DNA of 64,000 nucleotides from Microbacterium aoyamense (lineage in GTDB: Bacteria > Actinomycetota > Actinomycetes > Actinomycetales > Microbacteriaceae): contig NZ_JAKNUT010000004.1 of assembly GCF_023155855.1 (NCBI RefSeq), forward strand, positions 62,001 to 126,000, given 5' to 3'. A model generated the notes under the pieces. It ran no database searches. It was given only the letters and a program-made list of their open reading frames with translations, and had not been told where the DNA came from. Position numbers and translations under genes: made by a program. This document shows positions 25,356 to 34,899 of this stretch, piece by piece (positions within the stretch are counted from its first letter, which is position 1; the number at the start of each line of letters is the position of its first letter).

Positions 25356-26336
25356 GTGATGGATGCTGCCGCAGACCCGACCGTGGGAGAGCTCTCCGAG
25401 GGCGAAGTGCTGCGCGCGATCCTCTCGCGGCTCGGGCCCTCGCAGGCCGAGATCGGCCCCGGCGACGACGCGGCTGTGCTCACCGCGCCCGACGGGCGCG
25501 TGGTCGCGACGGTCGACACGCTCGTGCACGGGCCGGACTTCCGCCTCGCGTGGTCGACCGCGTACGACCTCGGGTGGAAGGCCGCCGCCGTCAACCTCGC
25601 CGACATCGCCGCGATGGGTGCGCGCCCGACGGCGCTCCTCGTCGCCCTCGCGATGCCGGAAGACACGCGGCTCTCGTTCGTCGAAGGTCTCGCCGACGGG
25701 CTCCGCGAGGCCTGCGAGTCGCTCGCGCCGGGATGCACCGTCGAGGGCGGCGACCTCACGGTGTCGGACACGCTCACGATCGCCGTCACGGCGCTCGGCT
25801 CGCTCGACGACCGTGAGCCGGTGCTGCGGTCCGGTGCGCGGGTCGGCGACGTCGTCGCGGTCGCGGGCGAGCTCGGCGCGGCAGGTCGAGGACTCGCGCT
25901 TCTGTTCGGGAGGTTCCGGGATGCGGCGGGCCGACCGATCCCGATCGATGCGGCTCATCGCGACGATCCGGAACTCGTCGCGCAGCTGCGCCCCGCTCCG
26001 CCGATCGCGCTCGGTGCCGCCGCGGCGCGGGCCGGTGCGACGGGCATGATGGACGTGTCGGACGGCCTCGTGCTCGACGCCACACGACTGGCCGCGGCAT
26101 CCGGCGTCACCGTCGCCCTCGACGCTGCTGCGCTCGGCGACCATCCCGAGTCAGCGCTCTCGGGTGGCGAGGACCACGCGCTGCTGGCGACGTTCCCCCA
26201 GACGCTCCCGGACGGCTTCCGCGCAATCGGCCGGGTCGTGGATCGCGGCGAGCATCCCGTGCTCGTGGACGGAAGCCCGCACGACGGCCGCGGCGGCTGG
26301 GACCCGTATCAGGACTGGGATGCGGGCCGGGGCTGA
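25356..26336 (+). CDS. thiL: Thiamine-monophosphate kinase
   Basis: The 326-aa enzyme phosphorylates thiamine monophosphate to the active diphosphate. ThiL/PurM-type motifs include GPGDDAAVL, the metal site TVDTLVHGPDF, NLADIAAMGARP and GDVVAVAGELG. TAGCGT (25344-25349) lies 6 nt before GTG 25356, suggesting a leaderless message; ATG at 25359 is the alternative start. Its 3' end overlaps convergent rsmD by 28 nt. Confidence 0.92.
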   Translation: MMDAAADPTVGELSEGEVLRAILSRLGPSQAEIGPGDDAAVLTAPDGRVVATVDTLVHGPDFRLAWSTAYDLGWKAAAVNLADIAAMGARPTALLVALAMPEDTRLSFVEGLADGLREACESLAPGCTVEGGDLTVSDTLTIAVTALGSLDDREPVLRSGARVGDVVAVAGELGAAGRGLALLFGRFRDAAGRPIPIDAAHRDDPELVAQLRPAPPIALGAAAARAGATGMMDVSDGLVLDATRLAAASGVTVALDAAALGDHPESALSGGEDHALLATFPQTLPDGFRAIGRVVDRGEHPVLVDGSPHDGRGGWDPYQDWDAGRG

Positions 26337-26881
26337 GCCCACCACAGCGTCGTGTCGCCGTACTTCTTCGAGCGCGCGGTCTCGAGCCCCTCGGGCATCG
26401 TGGGTTCGGCGGATCGGGACGACCGCTCTATCACGACGGTCGCGTCGGCGGCGAGCACCGGCACGAGCAGTGCGAGCGCGGTCGTGAGCTCGGTCTCGCC
26501 GAGGTCGTACGGGGGGTCGATCAGCACGAGATCGAAAGGTCCGCGCGCGCCGCGCAGATACGCGTCGACCCCGGCGCGGTGGACCTGCGCGACACCCCCG
26601 CCCAGGGACTTCACGACGCGCGCCGCGTTGCGCTGGGCGACGGAGGCTGCGCGCGGCGCCTTCTCGACGAGGTCGACGGATACCGCGCCCCGGCTGAGCG
26701 CCTCGAGTCCGAGCGCTCCCGAACCGGCGTAGAGGTCGAGCACCGCCGCGCCGCGCACCGCGTCAGCCGACTCGAGTGCACCGAAGAGGGATTCGCGCAC
26801 GCGATCCGACGTCGGCCGGGTTCCGGCATCCGGAACCTCCAGCGCCAACGAACCCGCGCGGCCCGAGATGATGCGTGTCAC
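26309..26881 (-). CDS. rsmD: 16S rRNA (guanine(966)-N2)-methyltransferase
   Basis: The 190-aa SAM-dependent enzyme methylates G966 of 16S rRNA. It has RIISGRAGSL at the N-terminus, the SAM motif LDLYAGSGALGLEAL and the catalytic DPPY in VLIDPPYDLGE. GTG 26881 follows TATCGT by 6 nt, another leaderless-type start. It overlaps the 3' end of thiL by 28 nt on the opposite strand. Confidence 0.93.
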   Translation of the reverse strand: MTRIISGRAGSLALEVPDAGTRPTSDRVRESLFGALESADAVRGAAVLDLYAGSGALGLEALSRGAVSVDLVEKAPRAASVAQRNAARVVKSLGGGVAQVHRAGVDAYLRGARGPFDLVLIDPPYDLGETELTTALALLVPVLAADATVVIERSSRSAEPTMPEGLETARSKKYGDTTLWWAQPRPASQS

Positions 26882-26885
26882 ACGC

Positions 26886-27473
26886 TCACGATAGCGGCGC
26901 GGCCGCCGAGTCCTCTTCGCGCAGGCGCGGGGTCGTGCGGAACTCGGGGCGCAGGCCGGACTTGTCGGCGTAGAAGGCGCGGATCAGGTCCATGTCGGCG
27001 GGCACGTCGCCGGTGAGTTCGATCGTGACGCCGAGTCCGGTCGTCATCGTCGTGCGGTCGACGTACCCGAGGGTCACGGGCAGGCCTGCTTCCCGCGCGA
27101 TGCGGTAGAAGCCCGACTTCCAGTAGGCGCCCGACCCGCGGGTTCCCTCGGGTGTCACGACGAGGCCGAACACTTCGCCCGCGCGGACGCGGGTGACGAC
27201 GTCGGCGACGACGTTCGCCGGGTTCGCGCGATCGACGGCGATGCCGCCGAGCCGGCGCATGATCGGCCCTCGCCATCCGCGGAAGAGCGAGTCCTTGCCG
27301 AGCCAGCGGACCGGGATGCCGAGGCGCCACGCGATCGCGAGCATGAGGACGAAGTCCCAGTTCGAGGTGTGGGGAGCGCCGATCAGGACCGTGGGGGTCG
27401 TGGGTGCGGGCTCGGACACGAGCTTCCAGCGGCTGCACGCCCAGTAGACGCGCGCGAGCAGTCGTCGGATCAT
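26886..27473 (-). CDS. PlsC-like lysophospholipid acyltransferase family protein
   Basis: The 195-aa protein has an acyltransferase fold with an HX4D-type HTSNWDF, then KDSLFRGWRGPIMRRLGG and TPEGTRGSGAYWKSGFY. It resembles the glycerol acyltransferase-like group that lacks a clear substrate. The ATG at 27473 has TACGGT 6 nt upstream; a second in-frame ATG at 27512 exists but lacks such a signal. It precedes rsmD with a 4-bp gap. It is a second PlsC-type gene in the window and differs from the first. Confidence 0.75.
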   Translation of the reverse strand: MIRRLLARVYWACSRWKLVSEPAPTTPTVLIGAPHTSNWDFVLMLAIAWRLGIPVRWLGKDSLFRGWRGPIMRRLGGIAVDRANPANVVADVVTRVRAGEVFGLVVTPEGTRGSGAYWKSGFYRIAREAGLPVTLGYVDRTTMTTGLGVTIELTGDVPADMDLIRAFYADKSGLRPEFRTTPRLREEDSAAAPLS

Positions 27474-27549
27474 GCCGCCACCGTACGCCCCCGTCCATGT
27501 CGCTTCACGCATGGAACCCGAAGTCGCACGTGCTCTCTAGACTCGGAGC

Positions 27550-29721
27550 ATGCCCGATCTGACCCTCGAGTCGCGCCTCGACGGCGTCGTCGGGGGCAAG
27601 ACCGCCTCGGCGCTCGAGAAGGCCTTCGGCATGCGCACGGTCGGCGACCTCGTCTCGCACTATCCGCGCCGGTACGCCCGCCGCGGCGAGCTCACGCCGA
27701 TCTCGTCGCTCCCGCTCGGCGAGCCCGTCACCATCGTCGCCGAAGTGGTGCGGGTCAACGAGCGGCGCATGCAGAACCGCAAGGGCACGCTGCTCGAGGT
27801 CACGATCAGCGACGGGCAGGGCACGCTGTCGCTCACCTTCTTCAATCAAGCGTGGCGGTCGAAGGAGCTCAGCCCCGGCCGGCGAGGCATCTTCGCAGGC
27901 AAGGTGGGGGAGTACCGGGGCGTGACGCAGCTCGCGCACCCCGACTACGAGCTCTTCGACGACGAGGACGAGGCCCGCCAGACCGCGCAGGCGTATGCGA
28001 CCGTTCCGATCCCGATCTACCCCGCGACGAGCACGCTCGCGAGCTGGCAGCTCACGAAGATCGTGGACCTCGTGCTGGACGGCCTCGGTCCCGTTCCCGA
28101 TCCGCTGCCCGACGAGCTGCGGGAGCGTCACGGCCTCGTGAGCGCGCGCGAGGCGATCGAATGGATGCATCGGCCGCAGTCCGAAGAGGAGTACGAGCGG
28201 GCGCGGGCGACGCTGCGGATGCACGAGGCGTTCGTCCTGCAGGCGGCCCTTCTGCAGCAGCGGCAGTTCGTGCGTGCGCTGTCGGCGACGAGCCGCGAGC
28301 CCGGCGCGCTGCTCGAGCGCTTCGACGCGGCGCTCCCGTTCGAGCGCACGCCCGACCAGGTCTCGGTCGGCGACCAGATCGCGCACGATCTCGAGGGCGA
28401 CTGGCCCATGAACCGGCTCGTGCAGGGCGAGGTCGGGTCGGGCAAGACGCTCGTCGCGCTGCGCGCGATGCTGCAGGTCGCCCAGAGCGGCGGGCAGTCC
28501 GCGCTCATCGCGCCGACCGAGGTGCTCGCCGGTCAGCACGTGCGTTCGATCGCCCGGATGCTGGGCCCCCGGCTCGCGCCCGAGCTCATGCCGACTCTCC
28601 TCACGGGCCAGCTCCCCGCCGCCGAGCGGCGCAAGGCGGCGCTGCGCGCGGCGTCCGGTCAAGCCCGCATCGTGATCGGCACGCACGCCCTGCTGAGCGA
28701 CACGACGACGTTCGCCGACCTCGGCCTCGTCGTCGTCGACGAGCAGCACCGCTTCGGCGTCGAGCAGCGTGAAGCGCTGCGGGCCAAGGGCTCGGCGCCG
28801 CACGCGCTGGTGCTGACGGCGACGCCGATCCCGCGGACGGTCGCGATGACCGTCTTCGGCGATCTCGACGTCTCGACGATCCGCACCATGCCGCAGGGCC
28901 GCGCCGGGATCGAGACGTTCGTCGCGCCCCTGGCGGAGCGGCCCGCGTGGTTCGGGCGCGTGTGGGAGCGCATCGCCGAAGAGGTCGCGAAGGGGCGCCA
29001 GGCGTTCGTCGTGTGCGCGGCGATCGATGCCGAGGCGCTCGCGAAGAATGCGAAGGCCGATGCCGAGCAGCCCGACGCCGGCGTGCTCGAGGGCGAGTCC
29101 GAGAAGACGCGCTGGGGGGTCGTGCAGGTCGCCGATCTGCTGTCGCGGCATCCGGCGTTCGAGGGCATCCGCGTCGAGATCCTGCACGGCAGGATGCCGT
29201 CGGACGAGAAGGATGCCGTCATGCAGGCGTTCGCGCGCGGTGACATCGACGTGCTCGTCGCGACCACCGTCGTCGAGGTCGGGGTCGATGTGCCGAACGC
29301 CTCGACGATGGCGATCCTCGAGGCCGATCGCTTCGGTGTCTCGCAGCTGCATCAGCTGCGCGGGCGCGTCGGCCGCGGGGGAGTTCCCGGGCTGTGCCTG
29401 CTCGTGACCGAGGCGCCCCCCGGCTCACCCGCGCGCCAGCGGGTCGAGGCGGTCGCCGCGACGCTCGACGGCTTCGAGCTCGCCGAGGTCGATCTCGACC
29501 TCCGGGGAGAGGGCGACGTGCTCGGCGACGCCCAGTCCGGCGCGCGGTCCTCTCTGCGTCTCCTGCGCGTCGTGAAGGACGCCGATCTCATCGCCGAGGC
29601 CCGCGTCGCGGCCGAAAAGGTGCTCGCAGACGATCCTGCGCTGGTGCGGCATCCGGGACTCGAATCCGCCATCGAACGGCGCGTCGGCCTGGCTGAGCGC
29701 GCGGCCCTCGCGCGCAACTGA
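27550..29721 (+). CDS. recG: ATP-dependent DNA helicase RecG
   Basis: The 723-aa helicase reverses stalled replication forks and processes branched DNA. It has the wedge domain (about 50-200), Walker A in [23 protein letters not shown] (the DExx box), TATPIPRT (motif III) and the C-terminal motif [11 protein letters not shown] with [12 protein letters not shown] 27550 follows TAGACT by 6 nt. It is a little longer than the roughly 690 aa of well-studied homologues. Confidence 0.96.
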   Translation: MPDLTLESRLDGVVGGKTASALEKAFGMRTVGDLVSHYPRRYARRGELTPISSLPLGEPVTIVAEVVRVNERRMQNRKGTLLEVTISDGQGTLSLTFFNQAWRSKELSPGRRGIFAGKVGEYRGVTQLAHPDYELFDDEDEARQTAQAYATVPIPIYPATSTLASWQLTKIVDLVLDGLGPVPDPLPDELRERHGLVSAREAIEWMHRPQSEEEYERARATLRMHEAFVLQAALLQQRQFVRALSATSREPGALLERFDAALPFERTPDQVSVGDQIAHDLEGDWPMNRLVQGEVGSGKTLVALRAMLQVAQSGGQSALIAPTEVLAGQHVRSIARMLGPRLAPELMPTLLTGQLPAAERRKAALRAASGQARIVIGTHALLSDTTTFADLGLVVVDEQHRFGVEQREALRAKGSAPHALVLTATPIPRTVAMTVFGDLDVSTIRTMPQGRAGIETFVAPLAERPAWFGRVWERIAEEVAKGRQAFVVCAAIDAEALAKNAKADAEQPDAGVLEGESEKTRWGVVQVADLLSRHPAFEGIRVEILHGRMPSDEKDAVMQAFARGDIDVLVATTVVEVGVDVPNASTMAILEADRFGVSQLHQLRGRVGRGGVPGLCLLVTEAPPGSPARQRVEAVAATLDGFELAEVDLDLRGEGDVLGDAQSGARSSLRLLRVVKDADLIAEARVAAEKVLADDPALVRHPGLESAIERRVGLAERAALARN

Positions 29722-29774
29722 CCACCTCGCAGCCCCGCGCGTCAGCGCCTGCTCGGCACGGCTACGCTGGGAGT

Positions 29775-30272
29775 GTGAATCCTCGGATCGCCGTCGTCCC
29801 CGGGTCATTCGACCCGCCGACTCTCGGCCACCTCGATGTCATCCGCCGTGCCGCGGGCCTCTACGACCAGCTCCACGTCCTGGTCGTGCACAACCCGGGC
29901 AAAGAGGCGATGCTGCCCATCGCTCAGCGCCTCGCGCTGCTCGAGCAGTCGATCGCCGAGACCGAGATCGAGGGCGACGTCATCGTCGCGTCGTGGAGCA
30001 TGGGACTCCTCGTGGACTACGCGGTGGATGTGGATGCCGGAGTCCTCGTGAAGGGCATCCGCTCGCAAGTGGATGTCGCCTACGAGACGCCCATGGCGAT
30101 CGTCAACCGTCACCTCGCGCACGTCGAGACGGTCTTCCTCCTGCCGGACCCCTCCCACGCGCTCGTCTCGAGCTCGCTCGTCCGTCAGGTCGCGGGCCTC
30201 GGCGGGGACGTCTCGCCGTTCGTTCCGGCCCCCGTCGCACGCTTCCTCTCCACGGGTGTGCAGGAGCACTGA
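29775..30272 (+). CDS. coaD: Phosphopantetheine adenylyltransferase
   Basis: The 165-aa enzyme makes dephospho-CoA in coenzyme A synthesis. It has the nucleotidyltransferase motif [12 protein letters not shown] and the ISSS-like signature [14 protein letters not shown]. The GTG start follows TACGCT by 6 nt. It begins a run coaD-DUF177-rpmF-rnc-mutM. Confidence 0.96.
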   Translation: MNPRIAVVPGSFDPPTLGHLDVIRRAAGLYDQLHVLVVHNPGKEAMLPIAQRLALLEQSIAETEIEGDVIVASWSMGLLVDYAVDVDAGVLVKGIRSQVDVAYETPMAIVNRHLAHVETVFLLPDPSHALVSSSLVRQVAGLGGDVSPFVPAPVARFLSTGVQEH

Positions 30273-30312
30273 CAGGCCCTTCCCGGTTGCGTGCCCGGTA
30301 GAATCGACGCTT

Positions 30313-30894
30313 GTGACCAGGCACCGCCACGGCCGTTTCGCCGTTCCCGTTCGAGACATCGTCCACCGCTCCGGCGAGATGCGCGAAGTCACGCTCGAGA
30401 TCCCCACGAACGAGAAGTGGGGGGAGGGGCTCGTGTCGATCCCCGAGGGCGAGCAGATCGTCATCGACGGGCGCGTCGAGTCCGTTCACGAGGGCATCCT
30501 CGTCACCGCGACCGTCGACACGAGGTACGAAGGCGTGTGCGGGAGGTGCCTCACGGACATCGCCGAGCCGCTCCAAGTCGAGATTCAGGAGCTTTTCGCG
30601 TATCCTGGTGAGGAAACATCTGACTTCGAGGTTCAAGACGACCACGTGGATCTTGAAACTCTCGTCAGGGATGCGATCGTCCTGTCGCTTCCGTTTCAGC
30701 CGGTGTGCCAGCCGGATTGCCCCGGACTCGATCCGAACACGGGCGAGAGGCTGGCCGAAACCGCCGGCGAAGAGCCGCGCGAGCCCCTCGATCCACGCTG
30801 GGCCGCGCTCCAGGACTACACCACAGACCACGACGACGATGCTCCGCGCCCCACGGCCGTGAGCGGAACCGCCGAGAACACAGAAGAGAGCTAG
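30313..30894 (+). CDS. YceD/DUF177 family protein
   Basis: The 193-aa protein is the DUF177 (YceD) family, almost always found just before rpmF and linked to 23S rRNA or L32 accumulation in other bacteria and plastids. It has the paired Cys signature YEGVCGRCL and CQPDCPG, which may bind zinc, and an acidic C-terminus. The GTG start lies 8 nt after TAGAAT. RpmF starts 2 bp after its stop. Confidence 0.87.
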   Translation: MTRHRHGRFAVPVRDIVHRSGEMREVTLEIPTNEKWGEGLVSIPEGEQIVIDGRVESVHEGILVTATVDTRYEGVCGRCLTDIAEPLQVEIQELFAYPGEETSDFEVQDDHVDLETLVRDAIVLSLPFQPVCQPDCPGLDPNTGERLAETAGEEPREPLDPRWAALQDYTTDHDDDAPRPTAVSGTAENTEES

Positions 30895-30896
30895 TC

Positions 30897-31106
30897 ATGG
30901 CAGGTAACCCCCCGAAGCGGAAGGTCTCCCGCTCGAACACCCGCTCGCGTCGCGCGCAGTGGAAGGCCGAGGCCACCCCGCTCGTCAAGACGGTCGAGAA
31001 CGGCAAGGTCGTCTACAGCCGCCCGCACCAGGCGAAGGTCGTCACCGACTCGCAGGGCACCGAGCTGTTCCTCGAGTACAAGGGCCGCAAGGTCGCCGAC
31101 GTCTGA
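30897..31106 (+). CDS. rpmF: Ribosomal protein L32
   Basis: The 69-aa L32 has the N-terminal MAGNPPKRKVSRSNTRSRR and lacks the CXXC zinc pairs seen in some L32 paralogues. It begins 2 bp after the DUF177 gene. Rnc starts 19 bp after its stop. Confidence 0.96.
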   Translation: MAGNPPKRKVSRSNTRSRRAQWKAEATPLVKTVENGKVVYSRPHQAKVVTDSQGTELFLEYKGRKVADV

Positions 31107-31125
31107 TCGATCCGCGATCCACGCG

Positions 31126-31818
31126 GTGCCAGGCGCCACATCGGGGCTTTCGAGCCTCACCGACAAGCTCGGGGTCGATATCGACCCCGAGCTTCTGTCG
31201 CTCGCCCTCACCCATCGTTCGTGGGCGTACGAGAACGGCCAGGTGCCGCACAACGAACGCCTCGAGTTCCTCGGCGACTCCGTGCTCGGACAGGCCGTCA
31301 CCGTGCGGCTGTTCACGCGGCATCCCGAACTCGAAGAAGGGGCGCTCGCGAAGCGCCGCGCGAGCGTCGTCTCGACTGTCGCGCTGGCGCAGGTCGCACG
31401 CGGGATCGGGCTGGGGGAGTATGTCAAGCTCGGCCGCGGCGAGGACCAGACCGGGGGACGTGACAAGGACTCGATCCTCGCCGACACGACCGAGGCGGTG
31501 ATCGGGGCGACGTACCTGTCCGCCGGGCCGGATGCCGCGACCGCCCTCGTGCTGCGGCTCATCGATCCGCTGCTGGACGACCCGGAGCGCTACGGGGCGG
31601 CCACCGATCCCAAGACGAGCCTGCAGGAGCTCGCGGCGCGCGGGGGCATCGGCCAGCCGCGCTACGAGGTGACCTCGACCGGGCCGGATCACGAGCGCCG
31701 TTTCACCGCGACGGTGTTCATCGGCGACGCGACGGCGCAGGGCGAGGGCACGAGCAAGAAGTTCGCCGAGATGGCGGCCGCTCTGAACGCCTGGAAAGAT
31801 CTGACCGGACGTGCCTGA
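31126..31818 (+). CDS. rnc: Ribonuclease III
   Basis: The 230-aa enzyme cuts double-stranded RNA in rRNA maturation. It has the signature HNERLEFLGDSVLG, the second catalytic Asp/Glu in DTTEAVIGATYL, and a C-terminal dsRBD (KTSLQELAA through KKFAEMAAALNAWK). GTG 31126 is the most likely start but has no clear ribosome site. It overlaps mutM by 8 nt. Confidence 0.95.
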   Translation: MPGATSGLSSLTDKLGVDIDPELLSLALTHRSWAYENGQVPHNERLEFLGDSVLGQAVTVRLFTRHPELEEGALAKRRASVVSTVALAQVARGIGLGEYVKLGRGEDQTGGRDKDSILADTTEAVIGATYLSAGPDAATALVLRLIDPLLDDPERYGAATDPKTSLQELAARGGIGQPRYEVTSTGPDHERRFTATVFIGDATAQGEGTSKKFAEMAAALNAWKDLTGRA

Positions 31819-32722
31819 ACTCCCCGAGGTCGAGGTCGTGCGCGCCGGCCTCGCGCCGGCAGTGGCCGGTGCCCTCATCAGCGGTGTGAGCGTCTTCGAC
31901 GAGCGCGCGCTGACGCGGCATCCCGGCACCGGACTCGACTTCGAAGCCGCGCTCACGGGACGCTCGATCCGCGCCGCCGTGCGGAGGGGGAAGTTCCTCT
32001 GGCTGCCGCTCGAATCCGCGGCGGGGGAGCCCGCGAGCGAGGCGATCGTCGGTCACCTCGGCATGAGCGGCCAACTGCTGCTGCGCGAGCCCGGCGCCCC
32101 CGCCGAGCGCCACGAACGCGTGCGGATCGACCTGCAGCATCCCGTCCACGGCGACCTCGCCGTCGTGTTCGCCGACCAGCGCACGTTCGGCTCCCTCGCG
32201 ATCGATCCCCTGGTGCAGACGATGGATGCCGCGGCCGGCGGCTTCGGCTCGCCGGATCCCGTCATGCCCGTGCAGGTCGCCCACATCGCGCGCGATCCGC
32301 TCGATCCCGCATTCGACGACGCGGGTTTCCGGCGTGCGCTGTCGCGTAAGGACTCCGCGATCAAGCGGGTGCTGCTCGACCAGACCGTGGTGAGCGGGAT
32401 CGGCAACATCTACGCCGACGAGGCGCTCTGGGGTGCCCGCATCCATCCCGAGACGTCCGCGTCGGCGCTCTCGACGCGCGCCGTGAACCGGCTGCTCGCC
32501 GAGGTGCGTGCCGTGCTCGACAAAGCTCTGGCCGAGGGCGGCACGAGTTTCGACGCGCAGTACGTCAACGTCAACGGGCAGGCCGGCTACTTCGCGCACT
32601 CGCTGCACGCGTACGGGCGGACGGGTCAGCCGTGCGACCGCTGCGGTCGGCCGATCGTGCGGGTCTCGTTCATGAACCGCTCGAGCCACTTCTGCCCTTA
32701 CTGCCAGAAGCTCAGGCGATGA
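31811..32722 (+). CDS. mutM: Formamidopyrimidine-DNA glycosylase (Fpg)
   Basis: The 303-aa base-excision enzyme removes 8-oxoguanine. The N-terminus PELPEVEVVRAGL places the catalytic Pro2 and Glu3, and the C-terminal zinc finger reads CDRCG and CPYC. The GTG start overlaps rnc by 8 nt. It converges on and overlaps the first GNAT gene by 11 nt. Confidence 0.95.
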   Translation: MPELPEVEVVRAGLAPAVAGALISGVSVFDERALTRHPGTGLDFEAALTGRSIRAAVRRGKFLWLPLESAAGEPASEAIVGHLGMSGQLLLREPGAPAERHERVRIDLQHPVHGDLAVVFADQRTFGSLAIDPLVQTMDAAAGGFGSPDPVMPVQVAHIARDPLDPAFDDAGFRRALSRKDSAIKRVLLDQTVVSGIGNIYADEALWGARIHPETSASALSTRAVNRLLAEVRAVLDKALAEGGTSFDAQYVNVNGQAGYFAHSLHAYGRTGQPCDRCGRPIVRVSFMNRSSHFCPYCQKLRR

Positions 32723-33806
32723 CCTTCTGCCATTCGCCCGAGTAGCGCGTCGGCGTGAAGCCCATGGCTTCGTTGACCGCGAGCATCGGACGGTTCTCCT
32801 CGGCGTTGCCGGTCACGATCCGATCCCCCTCGGGGAACGCCTCGCGACCGAGGGCGAGCGTGTGCGTCTTGACCAGGGCGCCGAGCCGGTGGCCGCGGTG
32901 CTCGGCGAGCACGAGAGTGTCGTTCTGGTCGATCGGCTTGCCGGGCTTTCGGAACGAGACGAGCTCGGTGAACGCGACGAGCCGTCCTGACGCGATGTGC
33001 TCGGCGGCGCCGACGAGCACCGCCATGCCGCTGTCCGACCAGACCTTCTCCAGGCGGCGGACGCGCGCGGCATCCCAGGTCTCCTCGTCCATGACGGAAT
33101 CGCCTGCGGGCGCGTCGGTCGACATGCGCGACTTCATCCACGCGTAGTCGTCGACCCAGTCATCGGGGGTCGGCGCCATCCACGAGACGTAGCGGTATCC
33201 CTCGCTCGCGCGCTCGGCCTCATCGCGCAGCGGTGCGACCCGATCGAGCGGCTTCGTCAGGTCGAGCGTGCTGACGCGGTAGACCTGCTCGAGCGCGTAT
33301 CCCGCGCTCACTGCGAGCCGCGTCGCCTGGTCGTCGGGCACGGCGCCGAAGCCCGTGCGGGCGGTGACACCGGCCGATGTGGACGATGGATGCTCCGTCC
33401 ACGCCTGCAGGATCGTGCGACCACGTTCGCCCGCGCGCGCCTCGAGGAACGCGAGCGCGCGCCGCCCGATCCCGCGACCGCGGTGCTCGGGCAGCACTTC
33501 GACGCGCAGCTGCACGCGCTGCGATCCGTCTTCGAGAGGGACCCACATCATCGCGCGGCCGACGACCGTGCCATGTGAGCGCATGAGCCAGCCGTGCACC
33601 TCTTCATCCTCGGTGAGCCAGTGCGGATACGACTGCTCGGGGGTCACCTCGAGCGCGTCGGCGCCGAGCAGCGCGACGTTCACACGGTTGCGCACGTCGA
33701 TCGCGGCCCGGAAGTCGGCACCCTCGTCCGCGCTCACACCCGCGACGGTGTCCGGCACCGAGACGGGTGTGAGCGCGAGCTCGTCGAGCGTCGTGGCCTC
33801 AGGCAT
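32712..33806 (-). CDS. Double-GNAT acetyltransferase 1
   Basis: The 364-aa protein contains two GNAT domains. The first (about 1-185) has the acetyl-CoA loop LPEHRGRGIGRRALAF; the second (about 190-364) has AEHRGHRLGALVKTH. The two-domain arrangement resembles mycothiol synthase (MshD) and Eis-like proteins. It overlaps its upstream neighbour by 8 nt (33799-33806). It is the last of three paralogous genes in one cluster. Substrate unknown. Confidence 0.8.
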   Translation of the reverse strand: MPEATTLDELALTPVSVPDTVAGVSADEGADFRAAIDVRNRVNVALLGADALEVTPEQSYPHWLTEDEEVHGWLMRSHGTVVGRAMMWVPLEDGSQRVQLRVEVLPEHRGRGIGRRALAFLEARAGERGRTILQAWTEHPSSTSAGVTARTGFGAVPDDQATRLAVSAGYALEQVYRVSTLDLTKPLDRVAPLRDEAERASEGYRYVSWMAPTPDDWVDDYAWMKSRMSTDAPAGDSVMDEETWDAARVRRLEKVWSDSGMAVLVGAAEHIASGRLVAFTELVSFRKPGKPIDQNDTLVLAEHRGHRLGALVKTHTLALGREAFPEGDRIVTGNAEENRPMLAVNEAMGFTPTRYSGEWQKVIA

Positions 33807-34899
33807 CCAACGTCTTCTTCCACGCGCCGGCGTACGACGCCGGAACGAAGCCGATCGCCTCGTTGATGTCGAGCATGGGACGGTTCTCCTCGGCGTTGAA
33901 GGTCGAGACTCGCGGCGAATCCGGCATGAGATCCCGCCAGCGAACAAGGTTGGCGCACTTCACGAGAGCTCCGAGTCGGTGACCACGGTGCTCTTTGAGG
34001 ACGAGCGTGCCCCACTGATGGGTGGGGGCAGTGTGGTCGGCCGCGATCACGAGCTCGTTGTACGCCACGATCTCGCCGGACGGCACGTGCTGGACCGCGG
34101 TGACCGACACCGTGTGGCCGCCCGCGAGCAGGCGCTTGTCCCTACGCTCGACGCGCGCGGCATCCCACGCCTCTTCCACCCAGACGAGCTCTCCCGTCGG
34201 CACATCCGTCGACATGCGCGAGATCACGTGCGCGAAGCCGTCCTTGTACTCGTCCGGCGTCGGCGAGGTCCACGTGACGAGGCGGTAGTCCGCGCCGGCC
34301 GCGCGCCGGGCTTCGGCGAGCATCGCCTCGACGCGCTCGAACGAGCCGGTGAGGTCGAAGACGCTGTTGCGCTCGGTCTGCTCGAACGAGTACCCCTGCG
34401 CGAGCATGAGCTTCGTCTGCGGATCGTCGGCCGGGATCGAGCCGAGGCCCGTGGGCGACGCGAGCTGCGGTCCCGACAGATCGGGCTTGTGCAGCGTCCA
34501 CGTCTGGACGACGGACCGGCCGTGCGCGCGCGCCTCGGTCTCGAGCACGGCGAACAACGCCTGCTCGATACCGCGATCGAGGTGCGCTGGGGGCACCATG
34601 ACGTCGAACTCGACGTTGTTCGCGCCGTCCTCGAGCGGGATCATCATCGTGAGCGCGCCGACGATCTCGCCGTCGCGCTCGGCCGTGTAGCCGAGCTGGA
34701 GGCGGTCCGTCTGGTCCTGCCAGGACGGCAGCTGCTCCGCGGCGTCCTGATCGAAATAGTCGTGACCGGCGTAGTACCGGCACACCTCGTCCGCGATGCG
34801 CGCCGTCTCGAGGAACGGGCCCGCGTCGGCGGCGTCGAGCGTCGCCGGCACGGGGATCCGCGTGATCGTGAGGGTCGCGGCATCCATCATCGTCTTCAT
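33799..34899 (-). CDS. Double-GNAT acetyltransferase 2
   Basis: The 366-aa protein is the middle of three paralogues. The second GNAT domain keeps a good CoA loop, KEHRGHRLGALVKCANL, but the first (PPAHLDRGIEQALFAV) has lost the usual Gly pattern and may be degenerate or structural. It shares the EENRPMLDINEAIGF C-terminal block with the other two. It overlaps GNAT3 by ATGA (34896-34899) and GNAT1 by 8 nt. Confidence 0.8.
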   Translation of the reverse strand: MKTMMDAATLTITRIPVPATLDAADAGPFLETARIADEVCRYYAGHDYFDQDAAEQLPSWQDQTDRLQLGYTAERDGEIVGALTMMIPLEDGANNVEFDVMVPPAHLDRGIEQALFAVLETEARAHGRSVVQTWTLHKPDLSGPQLASPTGLGSIPADDPQTKLMLAQGYSFEQTERNSVFDLTGSFERVEAMLAEARRAAGADYRLVTWTSPTPDEYKDGFAHVISRMSTDVPTGELVWVEEAWDAARVERRDKRLLAGGHTVSVTAVQHVPSGEIVAYNELVIAADHTAPTHQWGTLVLKEHRGHRLGALVKCANLVRWRDLMPDSPRVSTFNAEENRPMLDINEAIGFVPASYAGAWKKTLDA

